DNA of 64,000 bases, taken from Nesterenkonia lacusekhoensis (GTDB taxonomy: Bacteria; Actinomycetota; Actinomycetes; Actinomycetales; Micrococcaceae). The DNA lies in the NCBI RefSeq assembly GCF_017876395.1, contig NZ_JAGINX010000001.1, forward strand, positions 1,488,001-1,552,000, in the 5' to 3' direction. A program made the position numbers and the translations under genes. The notes below the pieces were generated by a model that worked only from the letters and a program-made list of their open reading frames with translations, was not told the DNA's origin and ran no database searches. Below are positions 29,358 to 37,076 of this stretch, one piece after another; the stretch's first letter is position 1, and every line of letters starts with the position of its first letter.

Positions 29358-29431
29358 AGCGGATGACGAGATTCGAACTCGCGACCCTCACCATGGCAAG
29401 GTGATGCTCTAGCCAGCTGAGCTACATCCGC
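29358..29431 (-). tRNA. tRNA-Gly (anticodon GCC), copy 2
   Basis: Identical over 74 nt to the copy at 29035-29108. It is the first gene of the tRNA transcript, so the order of transcription is Gly, Cys, Val, Gly. Confidence 0.97.
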
Positions 29432-29492
29432 ATGTCGCCCCGGTCCTTCGCCCCTCCGAGGAGGTTCTCCGTGCCGTTTGCAACGACATGAA

Positions 29493-29522
29493 ACTCTAGC
29501 GCACCTTTTCTGCGTTGCACAA
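29493..29522 (-). promoter_or_regulatory. Probable promoter of the tRNA cluster
   Basis: On the minus strand TTGTGC (29517-29522) and TAGAGT (29493-29498) are separated by 18 nt and sit about 62 nt before the first tRNA-Gly. The match to a housekeeping sigma promoter is moderate. Confidence 0.5.
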
Positions 29523-29656
29523 ATCGGACCCCTCAAGCGACCTCGTCCCCCGGAATTCCGGGCGCGTCAGGACGTCACCGCCGACCGTGTCGCTGCTCCG
29601 CACCACCGCTCCGTGTCACCGTCCGGTGTCACCCCCTCGTGGGAGACTGGAGCGCG

Positions 29657-30520
29657 ATGACACAGCCAGCTCTCGCACATGCCACCGACTATGGACGAAT
29701 GTACTCCCGGTCCACCTCCTCGGCTCCCGAGGTCCCGTCAATCACCACGGTGATCGGCCAGGAGCATAAGGACCTCACCGGATGGGCCGGGCATATGGCC
29801 GCCACAGAGCTTGCCCAGGACCCACGGCTGGCCGGCGCCGTCGGCTCAGCCGCCACGCTGAAGTCGCTGGCGCGCCAAGCCTCCTCCGCAGCAGAGCGCT
29901 TCCGCGACGCCGCCGCTGAGCGCGGCGATCGCGTGCACCATTACGCCGAGCAGGTGGCCCTGCGGGAGTTGGGCCAGGTGCACCACGCCGAGCAGGCTCG
30001 CGAGTCCCTGGCCGCCCACGGAGAGACCCGCTTCGCCGATCGCTTCGACGAGTGGTGGGAGCTCTATGGCGTCAGACCAGTGGCCGCGGAAGTCACAGTG
30101 TGGAATCACACAGTCGGCTACGCCGGCACCCTGGACCTGATCGCCGAGATCGGCGGACGCCTCTGCATCATGGACTTCAAGACCAAAGGACTGACCCGCG
30201 ACGGGCGGGCCAAGCCGCTCAGCGACTCAGTGGTCATGCAGCTGGTGGCCGGGATGCAGGCTGAGGAGCAGCTGGTGGATGCCGCCTCCGGCACCTGGGA
30301 GCCCTGGACCCACGCCGACCAGAACCCGGTCCTGCTGGGCGTGGCGATCTCTGAGGCGGAGGTGGTGCCCCTGCAGGCCAATCCGGAGGCGCTGAAGAGC
30401 CATTGGCACAAGTTTTGGGCGCTGCGGCAGGTCTGGGGACATGCTCGTGTCACCAGCTCTGCCGGTCCGGCCCTGCGGCCCATCGCTCCCCCGCCGGCCC
30501 CGACGCCGCTGGTCAGCTGA
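29657..30520 (+). CDS. PD-(D/E)XK (RecB/Cas4-like) nuclease family protein
   Basis: A soluble 287-residue protein with the core of the RecB-type nuclease fold. Visible are a helix with HHYAEQ (about residue 94), GYAGTLDLIAE with metal-binding Asp160, then IMDFKTK with Asp173 and Lys175, and a QLVAG helix (Gln195). The C terminus is Pro-rich (PIAPPPAPTP). No helicase, Cas or phage recombination gene is adjacent; the next gene is a DUF222-HNH protein. The ATG at 29657 is chosen over the in-frame GTG at 29639 because GGAG elements precede it. Role unknown; could be a DNA repair or anti-phage nuclease. Confidence 0.72.
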   Translation: MTQPALAHATDYGRMYSRSTSSAPEVPSITTVIGQEHKDLTGWAGHMAATELAQDPRLAGAVGSAATLKSLARQASSAAERFRDAAAERGDRVHHYAEQVALRELGQVHHAEQARESLAAHGETRFADRFDEWWELYGVRPVAAEVTVWNHTVGYAGTLDLIAEIGGRLCIMDFKTKGLTRDGRAKPLSDSVVMQLVAGMQAEEQLVDAASGTWEPWTHADQNPVLLGVAISEAEVVPLQANPEALKSHWHKFWALRQVWGHARVTSSAGPALRPIAPPPAPTPLVS

Positions 30521-30580
30521 GGCCGGACAGGCCGAAGCTGACAGGTTGAGATCTGCAGGACGAAGAGTTCGGTCGAAGCA

Positions 30581-30609
30581 TTGCACCCTGACCCATTCGA
30601 ATGTATATT
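30581..30609 (+). promoter_or_regulatory. Promoter of the DUF222-HNH gene (leaderless)
   Basis: TTGCAC (30581-30586), a 17-nt spacer and TATATT (30604-30609) form a strong promoter. The ATG at 30616 lies 7 nt after the -10 box, exactly where transcription should start, so the mRNA is probably leaderless. Confidence 0.65.
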
Positions 30610-30615
30610 CGATTC

Positions 30616-32025
30616 ATGGATAGGGGTATCGCGCATCTGATGGATCCGGAGACGGCGTCTCTGCGGTCGACTGAGCGTGACATACGCCGAGCGCAGGCAG
30701 AGCAGGTCCGGCAGCTCCTGGCCTATGTGGGGCGCTTTGAGGATCGACACGCCGCCGACGAAGGCAGTGCACATCTCACCACCAACCTCCGACCTCCTGG
30801 AGCTCCGGAGGCCGCAGCGGAGGCTCGCCGCGCGGCTGTCCTCTACGCCGCGCAAGCACTCCAGGCCTCCGAACGCTACGTCGGGGAGCTCCTCACCGCA
30901 GCCAGCCAGGCGCAGCAACACCTGCCGCACACCTGGGACAGCTTCTGTCAGGGGACGATCAGTGTGCCCCAGATGGTGCGGATCGCCCGCAGCTCCCTCG
31001 CCCTGATCAGCTCCCAGAACGTCATCCTTCTCGATCAGCACGGCAGCGCCTACGCGGCAGAACACACTCCTGGACAGCTGACGGCCTGGCTGCGGCGCTT
31101 CGTCGCCGCACGAGAGCCCGAGGCTTCGGCCCGGCGCAGCCAGGCGGCTGTCGGCGAGCGCAGGGTCTCCGTCACCCACGTGGAGGACGGAGTCAGCCTC
31201 CTGACTGCGCTGCTGCCCACGGTCACCGCCGAACAGATCCGACGCCGGCTCAGCGCAGTGGCTCGGAGCCCTCAGCAGGAGATCCCGCACGATCCGTCGG
31301 TGATACCGGAACCTGCGGTGGCATCGGAACCTGCGGTGGCATCGGAACCTGCGGTGGTGCCGGAGCCCTCAGCGACTGCGCCTGGCCTTCCCACCTCACG
31401 CGAGGCCGGCGATACCCGCACGCTGGATCAGCGCACGGCGGACCTGTTCTCGGCCTGGCTGCTGACCGGCCGCGGGGTCCAGGAGCGCGCGGCTGACGTG
31501 AGCGTCGGACTTCTGGTGCCGCTGGAGACCCTCAGCGGTGATGCTGAGTCCCCCGCCCTCAGCCGAGACCGCAGCTTCAACGTGCCCGCGCCGGTGGTCC
31601 GGGCCCTCCTGACTCACCCCAGCACGCACACCACCTGGTATGAGCTGGGAGTTCAGAGCACACAAGCGCTGGCCTCGAGAGCTCTGGATCCGGGGGCTCC
31701 GGACTCCGACGCCCTGGACCCCCACGCTCTGAACCTGGGTCCACAAGCCCCGGGCCCGCAGGACCCGGACGTCCTGAGCGTGAGACATCGGGGGCGTTTC
31801 GTTCCGAAGATATTGCGGGAAGCGATCCGCTTCCGGGACGGCACCTGCCGAGCCCCCGGCTGTCAGGTCCCTGCCGAGAACTGCGACATCGATCACCAGA
31901 GACCCTGGCGGGACCCCGGGGGCCATACCGAGGCGAGCAATCTCTGGGCGCTCTGCCGCAGGCATCACCGGCTGAAGACCGCCGGCTACCTGCCGGTGCC
32001 CACGGCTCTCCGCACAGCGGCATGA
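30616..32025 (+). CDS. DUF222 domain protein with C-terminal HNH endonuclease
   Basis: A 469-residue member of the actinobacterial DUF222-HNH (13E12-repeat-like) family. The N-terminal two-thirds is helical DUF222; an insert holds tandem EPAVAS repeats and a second Pro/Ala/Asp-rich linker; the C terminus is an HNH domain (CRAPGCQVP, CDIDHQRPW, HTEASNLWALCRRHH) with Cys pairs for zinc. The start was moved from the ATG at 30601, which overlaps the -10 box, to 30616. These genes occur in many copies in actinobacteria and may be mobile; their function is not established. Confidence 0.82.
   Translation: MDRGIAHLMDPETASLRSTERDIRRAQAEQVRQLLAYVGRFEDRHAADEGSAHLTTNLRPPGAPEAAAEARRAAVLYAAQALQASERYVGELLTAASQAQQHLPHTWDSFCQGTISVPQMVRIARSSLALISSQNVILLDQHGSAYAAEHTPGQLTAWLRRFVAAREPEASARRSQAAVGERRVSVTHVEDGVSLLTALLPTVTAEQIRRRLSAVARSPQQEIPHDPSVIPEPAVASEPAVASEPAVVPEPSATAPGLPTSREAGDTRTLDQRTADLFSAWLLTGRGVQERAADVSVGLLVPLETLSGDAESPALSRDRSFNVPAPVVRALLTHPSTHTTWYELGVQSTQALASRALDPGAPDSDALDPHALNLGPQAPGPQDPDVLSVRHRGRFVPKILREAIRFRDGTCRAPGCQVPAENCDIDHQRPWRDPGGHTEASNLWALCRRHHRLKTAGYLPVPTALRTAA
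31309..31362 (+). repeat. Three 18-bp tandem repeats in the HNH gene
   Basis: Two identical copies of GAACCTGCGGTGGCATCG (31309-31344) and a third diverged at its end (31345-31362). They encode EPAVAS, EPAVAS, EPAVVP in the linker between DUF222 and HNH. In-frame slippage would change linker length without breaking the gene. Confidence 0.9.
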
Positions 32026-32041
32026 TGAGAGAATCAGAGGC

Positions 32042-32587
32042 ATGTCCGTTCTGAACATCCGCATGATCGGGGACCCCGTCCTGCGCACCCCTACCTCGCC
32101 CGTGCAGAGCATCGACCAGCGCATCCTCTCCCTGGTACAGGATATGTACGCCACCATGGACGATGCCCGCGGCATCGGCCTGGCGGCCAATCAGGTCGGC
32201 GTGGGTCTGCGCATCTTCACCTATGATGTCGCCGGCGTCCGCGGGGCGGTGATCAACCCGGAGCTCGAGCTCAGCGGAGAGCCCGTGTTGACCCCGCGCG
32301 AGGAGGCCCGGGGGCCAGCTGAGGGAGAGAACCTTGTGCAGGAGGGCTGCCTCTCGGTCAGAGACATCTACGGTCCCGTGGCACGTCCCCAGCAGGCGCG
32401 CCTGACAGGTTCGGCCCCAGACGGCAGCCCCCTCGAAGTGGAAGCCACCGGACTCCTGGCCGCCTGCTTCCAGCATGAGATGGACCACCTGGACGGCAAG
32501 CTGTTCCTGGACCGCCTGCGAGGCGAGGAGAAGCGCCGTGCTCTCCAGACCCTGCGGGAGCGCGACTACGGCAGGACGGCATCATGA
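32042..32587 (+). CDS. def: Peptide deformylase
   Basis: Removes the N-formyl group from nascent proteins. The 181 residues have all three family motifs: GIGLAANQVG, EGCLS (metal Cys) and QHEMDHLDG (metal His pair and catalytic Glu). Type I/III-like length with a short insert (EEARGPAEGEN) before motif II. It is 16 nt after the HNH gene with AGAGG upstream, and overlaps the Nudix gene by 4 nt. Pairing with fmt is the usual arrangement. Confidence 0.95.
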   Translation: MSVLNIRMIGDPVLRTPTSPVQSIDQRILSLVQDMYATMDDARGIGLAANQVGVGLRIFTYDVAGVRGAVINPELELSGEPVLTPREEARGPAEGENLVQEGCLSVRDIYGPVARPQQARLTGSAPDGSPLEVEATGLLAACFQHEMDHLDGKLFLDRLRGEEKRRALQTLRERDYGRTAS

Positions 32588-33171
32588 CCGAACGCTTCCA
32601 GGTGGTCCCCGCGGCCTACGTGCTGCTGACCCAGCCCGCCGGAGACGGCGGCCCCGGCGACGAGTCTCTCGAAGTCCTGCTCAATCTGCGCCGGGGCACC
32701 GGTTATATGGATGGCCGCTGGGCCTTCGGGGCGGCCGGCCATATCGAGCGCGGAGAGACCGTGCGCGCCGCCGCAGTGCGCGAGGCCGCCGAGGAGCTCG
32801 GAGTGCACATCCACGAGGCGGACCTCGTCCCGCTGACCGTCATGCACCGGACCGGCCTCAGCGGGGATCCGATCGACGAACGCGTCGACTTCTTCTTCAG
32901 CGCCAGCCGCTGGGAAGGCACTCCCACTGTTCAGGAGCCCGAGAAGTCCGCCGCATTGCAGTGGTTCAGACTTGATGCCCTGCCCTCCCACGTGGTTCCC
33001 CACGAGCTGAGGGTCCTGAGCGGCGTGCGGGAGTGGACGCTGGAGGAGATCACCAGCTTCGGGTTCGCCCCCGCCGAAGCCCACGAGCAGGCCGCGGCGC
33101 AGAAGCTGGCCGAAGCACACGACCGCGCCGCAGCACGACTGGAGGAGACCGATGATCCATCACACCCCTGA
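32584..33171 (+). CDS. Nudix hydrolase
   Basis: Hydrolyses a nucleoside diphosphate linked to another moiety; the substrate is unknown. The 195-residue protein has a complete Nudix box from GHIERGE through REAAEELGV and an Ala/Glu-rich helical tail (about residues 160-195). It is inserted between def and fmt, overlapping def by 4 nt and fmt by 20 nt, so it is translated with them. It could clean oxidised nucleotides or an activated metabolite; the context gives no specific clue. Confidence 0.9.
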   Translation: MTERFQVVPAAYVLLTQPAGDGGPGDESLEVLLNLRRGTGYMDGRWAFGAAGHIERGETVRAAAVREAAEELGVHIHEADLVPLTVMHRTGLSGDPIDERVDFFFSASRWEGTPTVQEPEKSAALQWFRLDALPSHVVPHELRVLSGVREWTLEEITSFGFAPAEAHEQAAAQKLAEAHDRAAARLEETDDPSHP

Positions 33172-34210
33172 GACGCTCGCGGAGTCCGTCGCCGAGCAGG
33201 ACTCCAGCTCCGTCGGCTCCGCACCTGTGCTCTTCGCCGGAACCCCGGAGATCGCAGCAGATTGTCTGCGATTCCTGCTGGCCGAGGGCGTCCAGATCGC
33301 TGCCGTGCTCACCCGCCCCGATGCTCCGGTGGGCCGGAAGAAGCGCCTGACGCCCTCCCCCGTCGCCCAGGCTGCGGAAGAGGCGGGGATCCCGGTGATC
33401 CGTGCGGCCCGGGTCGATGAATCCGTCACCGAGGAGCTGGCCGCGACCGGCGCGCGGCTCGGCGTCGTCGTCGCCTACGGAGCCCTGCTCCCCCAGCCTG
33501 CACTCGATGCCCTGCCCCTGGGCTGGGTCAACCTCCACTACTCCTGGCTGCCGAAGTACCGCGGAGCAGCACCGGTGCAGCATTCCATCCTCGGCGGCGA
33601 GGAGGTCACCGCCGCCACTGTGTTCCAGCTGGAGACCGGCATGGACACCGGACCCATCCACGGGTTGGTGGAGCATCCCCTTCCCGCCGATCAGTCGGCC
33701 GGGTCCGTGCTCACCGCGCTGACACACTCGGGTTCCGCACTGCTGCGCGCCCTGCTGCCCGACCTCCTGGCCGGGGCCTCCCAGCCGCAGCCCCAAGAGG
33801 GTCAGCCCAGCCAGGCCCCCAAGCTCAGCCGCGAGGATGCCTTCATCGACCCGTCCGCCGCCGGGCACCAGATCATCCGCCGCATCAACGCCACCATCCC
33901 GGAGCCGGGCGCGTGGACGCTCAACGGGGAGGACCGGGTGAAGCTCGGTGTCGCACGTGCCTATGCCGGTGATCTCCCGCAGGACTTGGAGGACGCGGCA
34001 CCCGGGGAGATCCTCGAAGCTCCGGCAGACCGGGACGGATCCGGGAAAGTCGTGGTGATGAAGTCCGGCGACGGTGCACCCGTGATGCTCAGCGCCGTGC
34101 AGCCCGCGGGCAAGAAGATGCTCCATGCGGCCGACTGGTTCCGTGGCCTGCAGGGCCGCACCATTCTGGGACCCGCCGCAGGATCGAACAGGAATGAGGA
34201 CGCACTGTGA
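33152..34210 (+). CDS. fmt: Methionyl-tRNA formyltransferase
   Basis: Formylates initiator Met-tRNA using 10-formyl-THF. The 352 residues show VLFAGTPEIAADCL, the formyltransferase signature NLHYSWLPKYRGAAPVQHSI with the catalytic Asn-His, TGMDTGPI and the C-terminal OB-like tRNA-binding domain. An unusual N-terminal extension of about 25 residues precedes the first strand. The ATG follows GGAGGAGACCG inside the Nudix gene. It overlaps rsmB by 4 nt. Confidence 0.96.
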   Translation: MIHHTPETLAESVAEQDSSSVGSAPVLFAGTPEIAADCLRFLLAEGVQIAAVLTRPDAPVGRKKRLTPSPVAQAAEEAGIPVIRAARVDESVTEELAATGARLGVVVAYGALLPQPALDALPLGWVNLHYSWLPKYRGAAPVQHSILGGEEVTAATVFQLETGMDTGPIHGLVEHPLPADQSAGSVLTALTHSGSALLRALLPDLLAGASQPQPQEGQPSQAPKLSREDAFIDPSAAGHQIIRRINATIPEPGAWTLNGEDRVKLGVARAYAGDLPQDLEDAAPGEILEAPADRDGSGKVVVMKSGDGAPVMLSAVQPAGKKMLHAADWFRGLQGRTILGPAAGSNRNEDAL

Positions 34211-35784
34211 GCCAGACACCCCCGTCAGACGGCAGCCGCCGCAACGCCAAGGGGCGTGAGCGCAACCGCGGTCAGCGAGGACCCGGGCGCGGGCCCGACG
34301 GCGGACAGCGCCGCCAGTACAGCCAGAAGGCTCCCTCCCAGCGCAGCCGCAGAGCCGATCCGGCTCGCACCGTGGCCTTCCGAGTCCTGCGCGCGGTCAG
34401 CCGTGATGACGCCTACGCCAACCTGGTGCTTCCCGCCGAGCTCCGCCGGGCCTCGCTGGATCGCCGCGACGCCGGCTTCGCCACCGAGCTGACCTATGGA
34501 GCCCTGCGTGCCCAGGGCACCTACGACTCCATCCTCTCCCACTGCGTGGATCGCGGTCTCGATCAGCTGGATGCTCCGATCCTGGACGCGCTGCGTCTCG
34601 GAGTCCACCAGCTGCTGGCCATGCGGGTCACCACCCACGCCGCAGTCAACGAGACCGTGGGACTGGTGCGCGCAGAGATCGGCGCAGGGCCCTCCGGCTT
34701 CGTCAATGCTGTGCTGCGCAGAGTCAGTGAGAAGTCCATGGACCAGTGGGTCGAGGAGATCTCCGACTCCGAGGAGACCGGCAGCGATGCTGCCTTGGCG
34801 CTGCGGCACGCCCATCCCGCGTGGGTGGTGCGCGCCCTCAGGCAGTCGCTGAAGCTCTACGGGCGCAGTGAGGATCTCGAGGAGCTGCTCGCCGCCGACA
34901 ACGCCTCCCCGGAGATCCACCTGGTGGACCTGCCAGGAGTCGGCCAGGCTCGTCTGCCCTCAGCTCTCGAGGCCGGCGCCGTCGCCTCCGAGCTGGTCGA
35001 GGGCGCCGCGGTCTTCCGCGGAGGCGATGTGGGCCGCCTGCCGGGGGTTCCCGAGGGTGAGCTGCGCGTCCAGGACATCGGGTCCCAGTGGATCGCCCGC
35101 GCCCTGGCCGGCGCGTGGACCCCGGAGACCACAGACCCTGATGTGGCCGGTGAACACTGGCTGGACCTCTGCGCAGGTCCCGGCGGCAAGGCCGCCCTCC
35201 TGGCGGCCCTGGCCGCCGAGCACGGCGCCACCCTGCTGGCCAACGAGCCTACGGCCCACCGGGCTGAGCTGGTCTCCAAAGCCCTTGCGCCTGTGGCAGC
35301 GGAGTCCTGGACGGTGCGGACCGGCGACGGTCGCAGCATCTCAGAGACTGGGGAGAGCTTCGACCGCATCCTGATCGACGCCCCATGCACCGGTCTCGGA
35401 GCACTGCGCCGCCGCCCTGAGGCGCGCTGGCGCCGGAAGCCCGCAGATCTGGCAGAGCTGACCGTGCTGCAGGAGGAGCTGCTGGATGCCGGCGTCGGGG
35501 TGCTCTCCCCCGGCGGTGTGCTGGCCTATGTGACCTGCTCGCCGCACCTGGCCGAGACGCTGGTCCAGGTGGAGGACACGCTGCGTCGACACCCCGAGCT
35601 GCAGCTGCTGGATGCCCATGAGGCGATGGCCTCCGCGGCCCTGCCCAGCGGCGCCGAGACGATGTTCGCCGCTTCAGCCGACGGACAGGATGACTCGATC
35701 AGCGCCAAGCTCGTCCAGCTGTGGCCCGACGCCCACGGCACTGACGCGATGTTCTTCGCCCTGCTGCATAAGCCAGCCTCCTGA
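34207..35784 (+). CDS. rsmB: 16S rRNA (cytosine967-C5)-methyltransferase
   Basis: SAM-dependent rRNA methyltransferase. The 525 residues begin with an Arg/Gly-rich basic tail (about 50 residues), then a NusB-like RNA-binding domain and the catalytic Rossmann domain: LDLCAGPGGKAALLAALAA (SAM), DAPCTGLGALRRRPE (catalytic Cys) and YVTCSPHLAETLVQVE (second Cys). Start is GTG overlapping fmt (GTGA). Part of the def-Nudix-fmt-rsmB-rpe series. Confidence 0.93.
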   Translation: MSQTPPSDGSRRNAKGRERNRGQRGPGRGPDGGQRRQYSQKAPSQRSRRADPARTVAFRVLRAVSRDDAYANLVLPAELRRASLDRRDAGFATELTYGALRAQGTYDSILSHCVDRGLDQLDAPILDALRLGVHQLLAMRVTTHAAVNETVGLVRAEIGAGPSGFVNAVLRRVSEKSMDQWVEEISDSEETGSDAALALRHAHPAWVVRALRQSLKLYGRSEDLEELLAADNASPEIHLVDLPGVGQARLPSALEAGAVASELVEGAAVFRGGDVGRLPGVPEGELRVQDIGSQWIARALAGAWTPETTDPDVAGEHWLDLCAGPGGKAALLAALAAEHGATLLANEPTAHRAELVSKALAPVAAESWTVRTGDGRSISETGESFDRILIDAPCTGLGALRRRPEARWRRKPADLAELTVLQEELLDAGVGVLSPGGVLAYVTCSPHLAETLVQVEDTLRRHPELQLLDAHEAMASAALPSGAETMFAASADGQDDSISAKLVQLWPDAHGTDAMFFALLHKPAS

Positions 35785-35809
35785 CCAGCCGGAACAGTAG
35801 GATCAGATC

Positions 35810-36478
35810 ATGACCGCACCGTGCATCCACCCCAGCATCCTCAACGCTGACTTCGCGAACCTCGAACGGGAGCTCTCCCGCATCCGATCCGCCGACGCCG
35901 TCCACGTGGACGTGATGGACAACCATTTCGTCCCCAACCTCACCCTGGGACTGCCCGTGGTGGAGTCGATCAGGAAGGTCACCGACCTTCCCCTGGACAT
36001 CCACCTGATGATCGAGGACGCAGACGTCTGGGCCCCCAGATATGCGGAGCTCGGCTGCGAATCGGTGACCTTCCATGCCGAGGCGGCGGGCGCCCCGATC
36101 CGGCTGGCCCGCGAGCTGCGCAGCCAGGGCTCGAAGGCCGCGATGGCGCTGAAGCCGGCCACCGGTCTGGAACCCTACCTGGATATGCTCGGCGAACTGG
36201 ACATGCTGCTGCTGATGACGGTGGAGCCGGGCTTCGGCGGACAGAAGTTCCTGGACCTCGTGCTGCCCAAGATCCGGAAGGCACGCAGAGCCGTGGACGA
36301 TCTGGGTGGGACCATCGCCGTGCAGATCGACGGCGGAGTCAGCCGGGAGACCATCGAACGCGCCGCCGACGCCGGCGCCGACACCTTCGTGGCCGGCTCC
36401 TCGGTCTACTCAGCCGAGGACCCCGAGGCCGCCATCGCCGAACTGCGCGGCCTGGCCCACAAAGTGCCCTTCAGCTGA
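35810..36478 (+). CDS. rpe: Ribulose-phosphate 3-epimerase
   Basis: Interconverts ribulose 5-phosphate and xylulose 5-phosphate in the pentose phosphate pathway. A 222-residue TIM barrel with [49 protein letters not shown] and QIDGGV, all catalytic and metal residues present. It is 25 nt after rsmB with an AGGATCAGATC upstream region; it ends the plus-strand block before the shared terminator. Confidence 0.97.
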   Translation: MTAPCIHPSILNADFANLERELSRIRSADAVHVDVMDNHFVPNLTLGLPVVESIRKVTDLPLDIHLMIEDADVWAPRYAELGCESVTFHAEAAGAPIRLARELRSQGSKAAMALKPATGLEPYLDMLGELDMLLLMTVEPGFGGQKFLDLVLPKIRKARRAVDDLGGTIAVQIDGGVSRETIERAADAGADTFVAGSSVYSAEDPEAAIAELRGLAHKVPFS

Positions 36479-36507
36479 GGTCGATCGCAGAGCCCCGGAC
36501 AGAGGAA

Positions 36508-36553
36508 AACCGGCGGTGCTCTCAACCTTCCCCTGAAGAGAGCACCGCCGGTT
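36508..36553. terminator. Bidirectional terminator between rpe and nrdR
   Basis: A perfect 16-bp inverted repeat (AACCGGCGGTGCTCTC and its complement) with a 14-nt loop lies between two converging genes, with AAAA on the left side and GTT on the right. It suits both directions. Confidence 0.85.
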
Positions 36554-36563
36554 GTCTGGAAGT

Positions 36564-37067
36564 CTACCGGAAGCCGAACCGCGGCTGCACGACTTTTGCA
36601 CCCTCTGACGTCGAGGGTGTCTGCTCCTCACGGCGCAGCTCCTCGATGGCGGATTCGAAGTCGTCGAGATCGTCGAAGCCGCGGTAGACGGAGGCGAAGC
36701 GCATATAGGCGACCACGTCGAGCTTCTTCAGCGGCCCCAGGATGGCCAGGCCGACGTCGTTGGCGTCCACCTCGGCGTTGCCGGAGGCACGCACCGTCTC
36801 CTCGACCTCCTGGGCCAGCACGGCCAGGTCGTCGCTGGAGACCGGACGGCCCTGGCATGCCTTGCGCACCCCATTGATGACCTTGGAACGGTCGAAGGGC
36901 TCGGCGGCCCCGGATCGCTTGATGACGTTCAGTGAGGTGGTCTCCATCGTGGTGAACCGCTTGGAGCACACCGGGCACTGGCGGCGTCGGCGGATGCCGG
37001 ACCCGTCGTCGAGCATGCGCGAATCCACCACGCGGGACGAGTCATGCCTGCAGTACGGACAATACAT
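36564..37067 (-). CDS. nrdR: Transcriptional repressor NrdR
   Basis: Represses ribonucleotide reductase genes in response to (d)ATP. The 167 residues have an N-terminal zinc ribbon (CPYC..., CPVC) followed by the basic RRRRQ stretch and an ATP-cone domain ([20 protein letters not shown], onward). Start is ATG, 9 nt after dnaE. Slightly longer than usual (about 150) through a Glu/Ser-rich tail. Placement downstream of dnaE links DNA synthesis and nucleotide supply. Confidence 0.95.
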   Translation of the reverse strand: MYCPYCRHDSSRVVDSRMLDDGSGIRRRRQCPVCSKRFTTMETTSLNVIKRSGAAEPFDRSKVINGVRKACQGRPVSSDDLAVLAQEVEETVRASGNAEVDANDVGLAILGPLKKLDVVAYMRFASVYRGFDDLDDFESAIEELRREEQTPSTSEGAKVVQPRFGFR

Positions 37068-37076
37068 AGGGGCATC

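Noticed and set aside
29035-29431. tRNA duplicates as a phage attachment site
   Set aside because: No integrase or phage genes nearby; the copies are complete functional tRNAs.
31309-31362. Short tandem repeats as a CRISPR array
   Set aside because: Units are contiguous with no spacers, in frame inside a coding gene.
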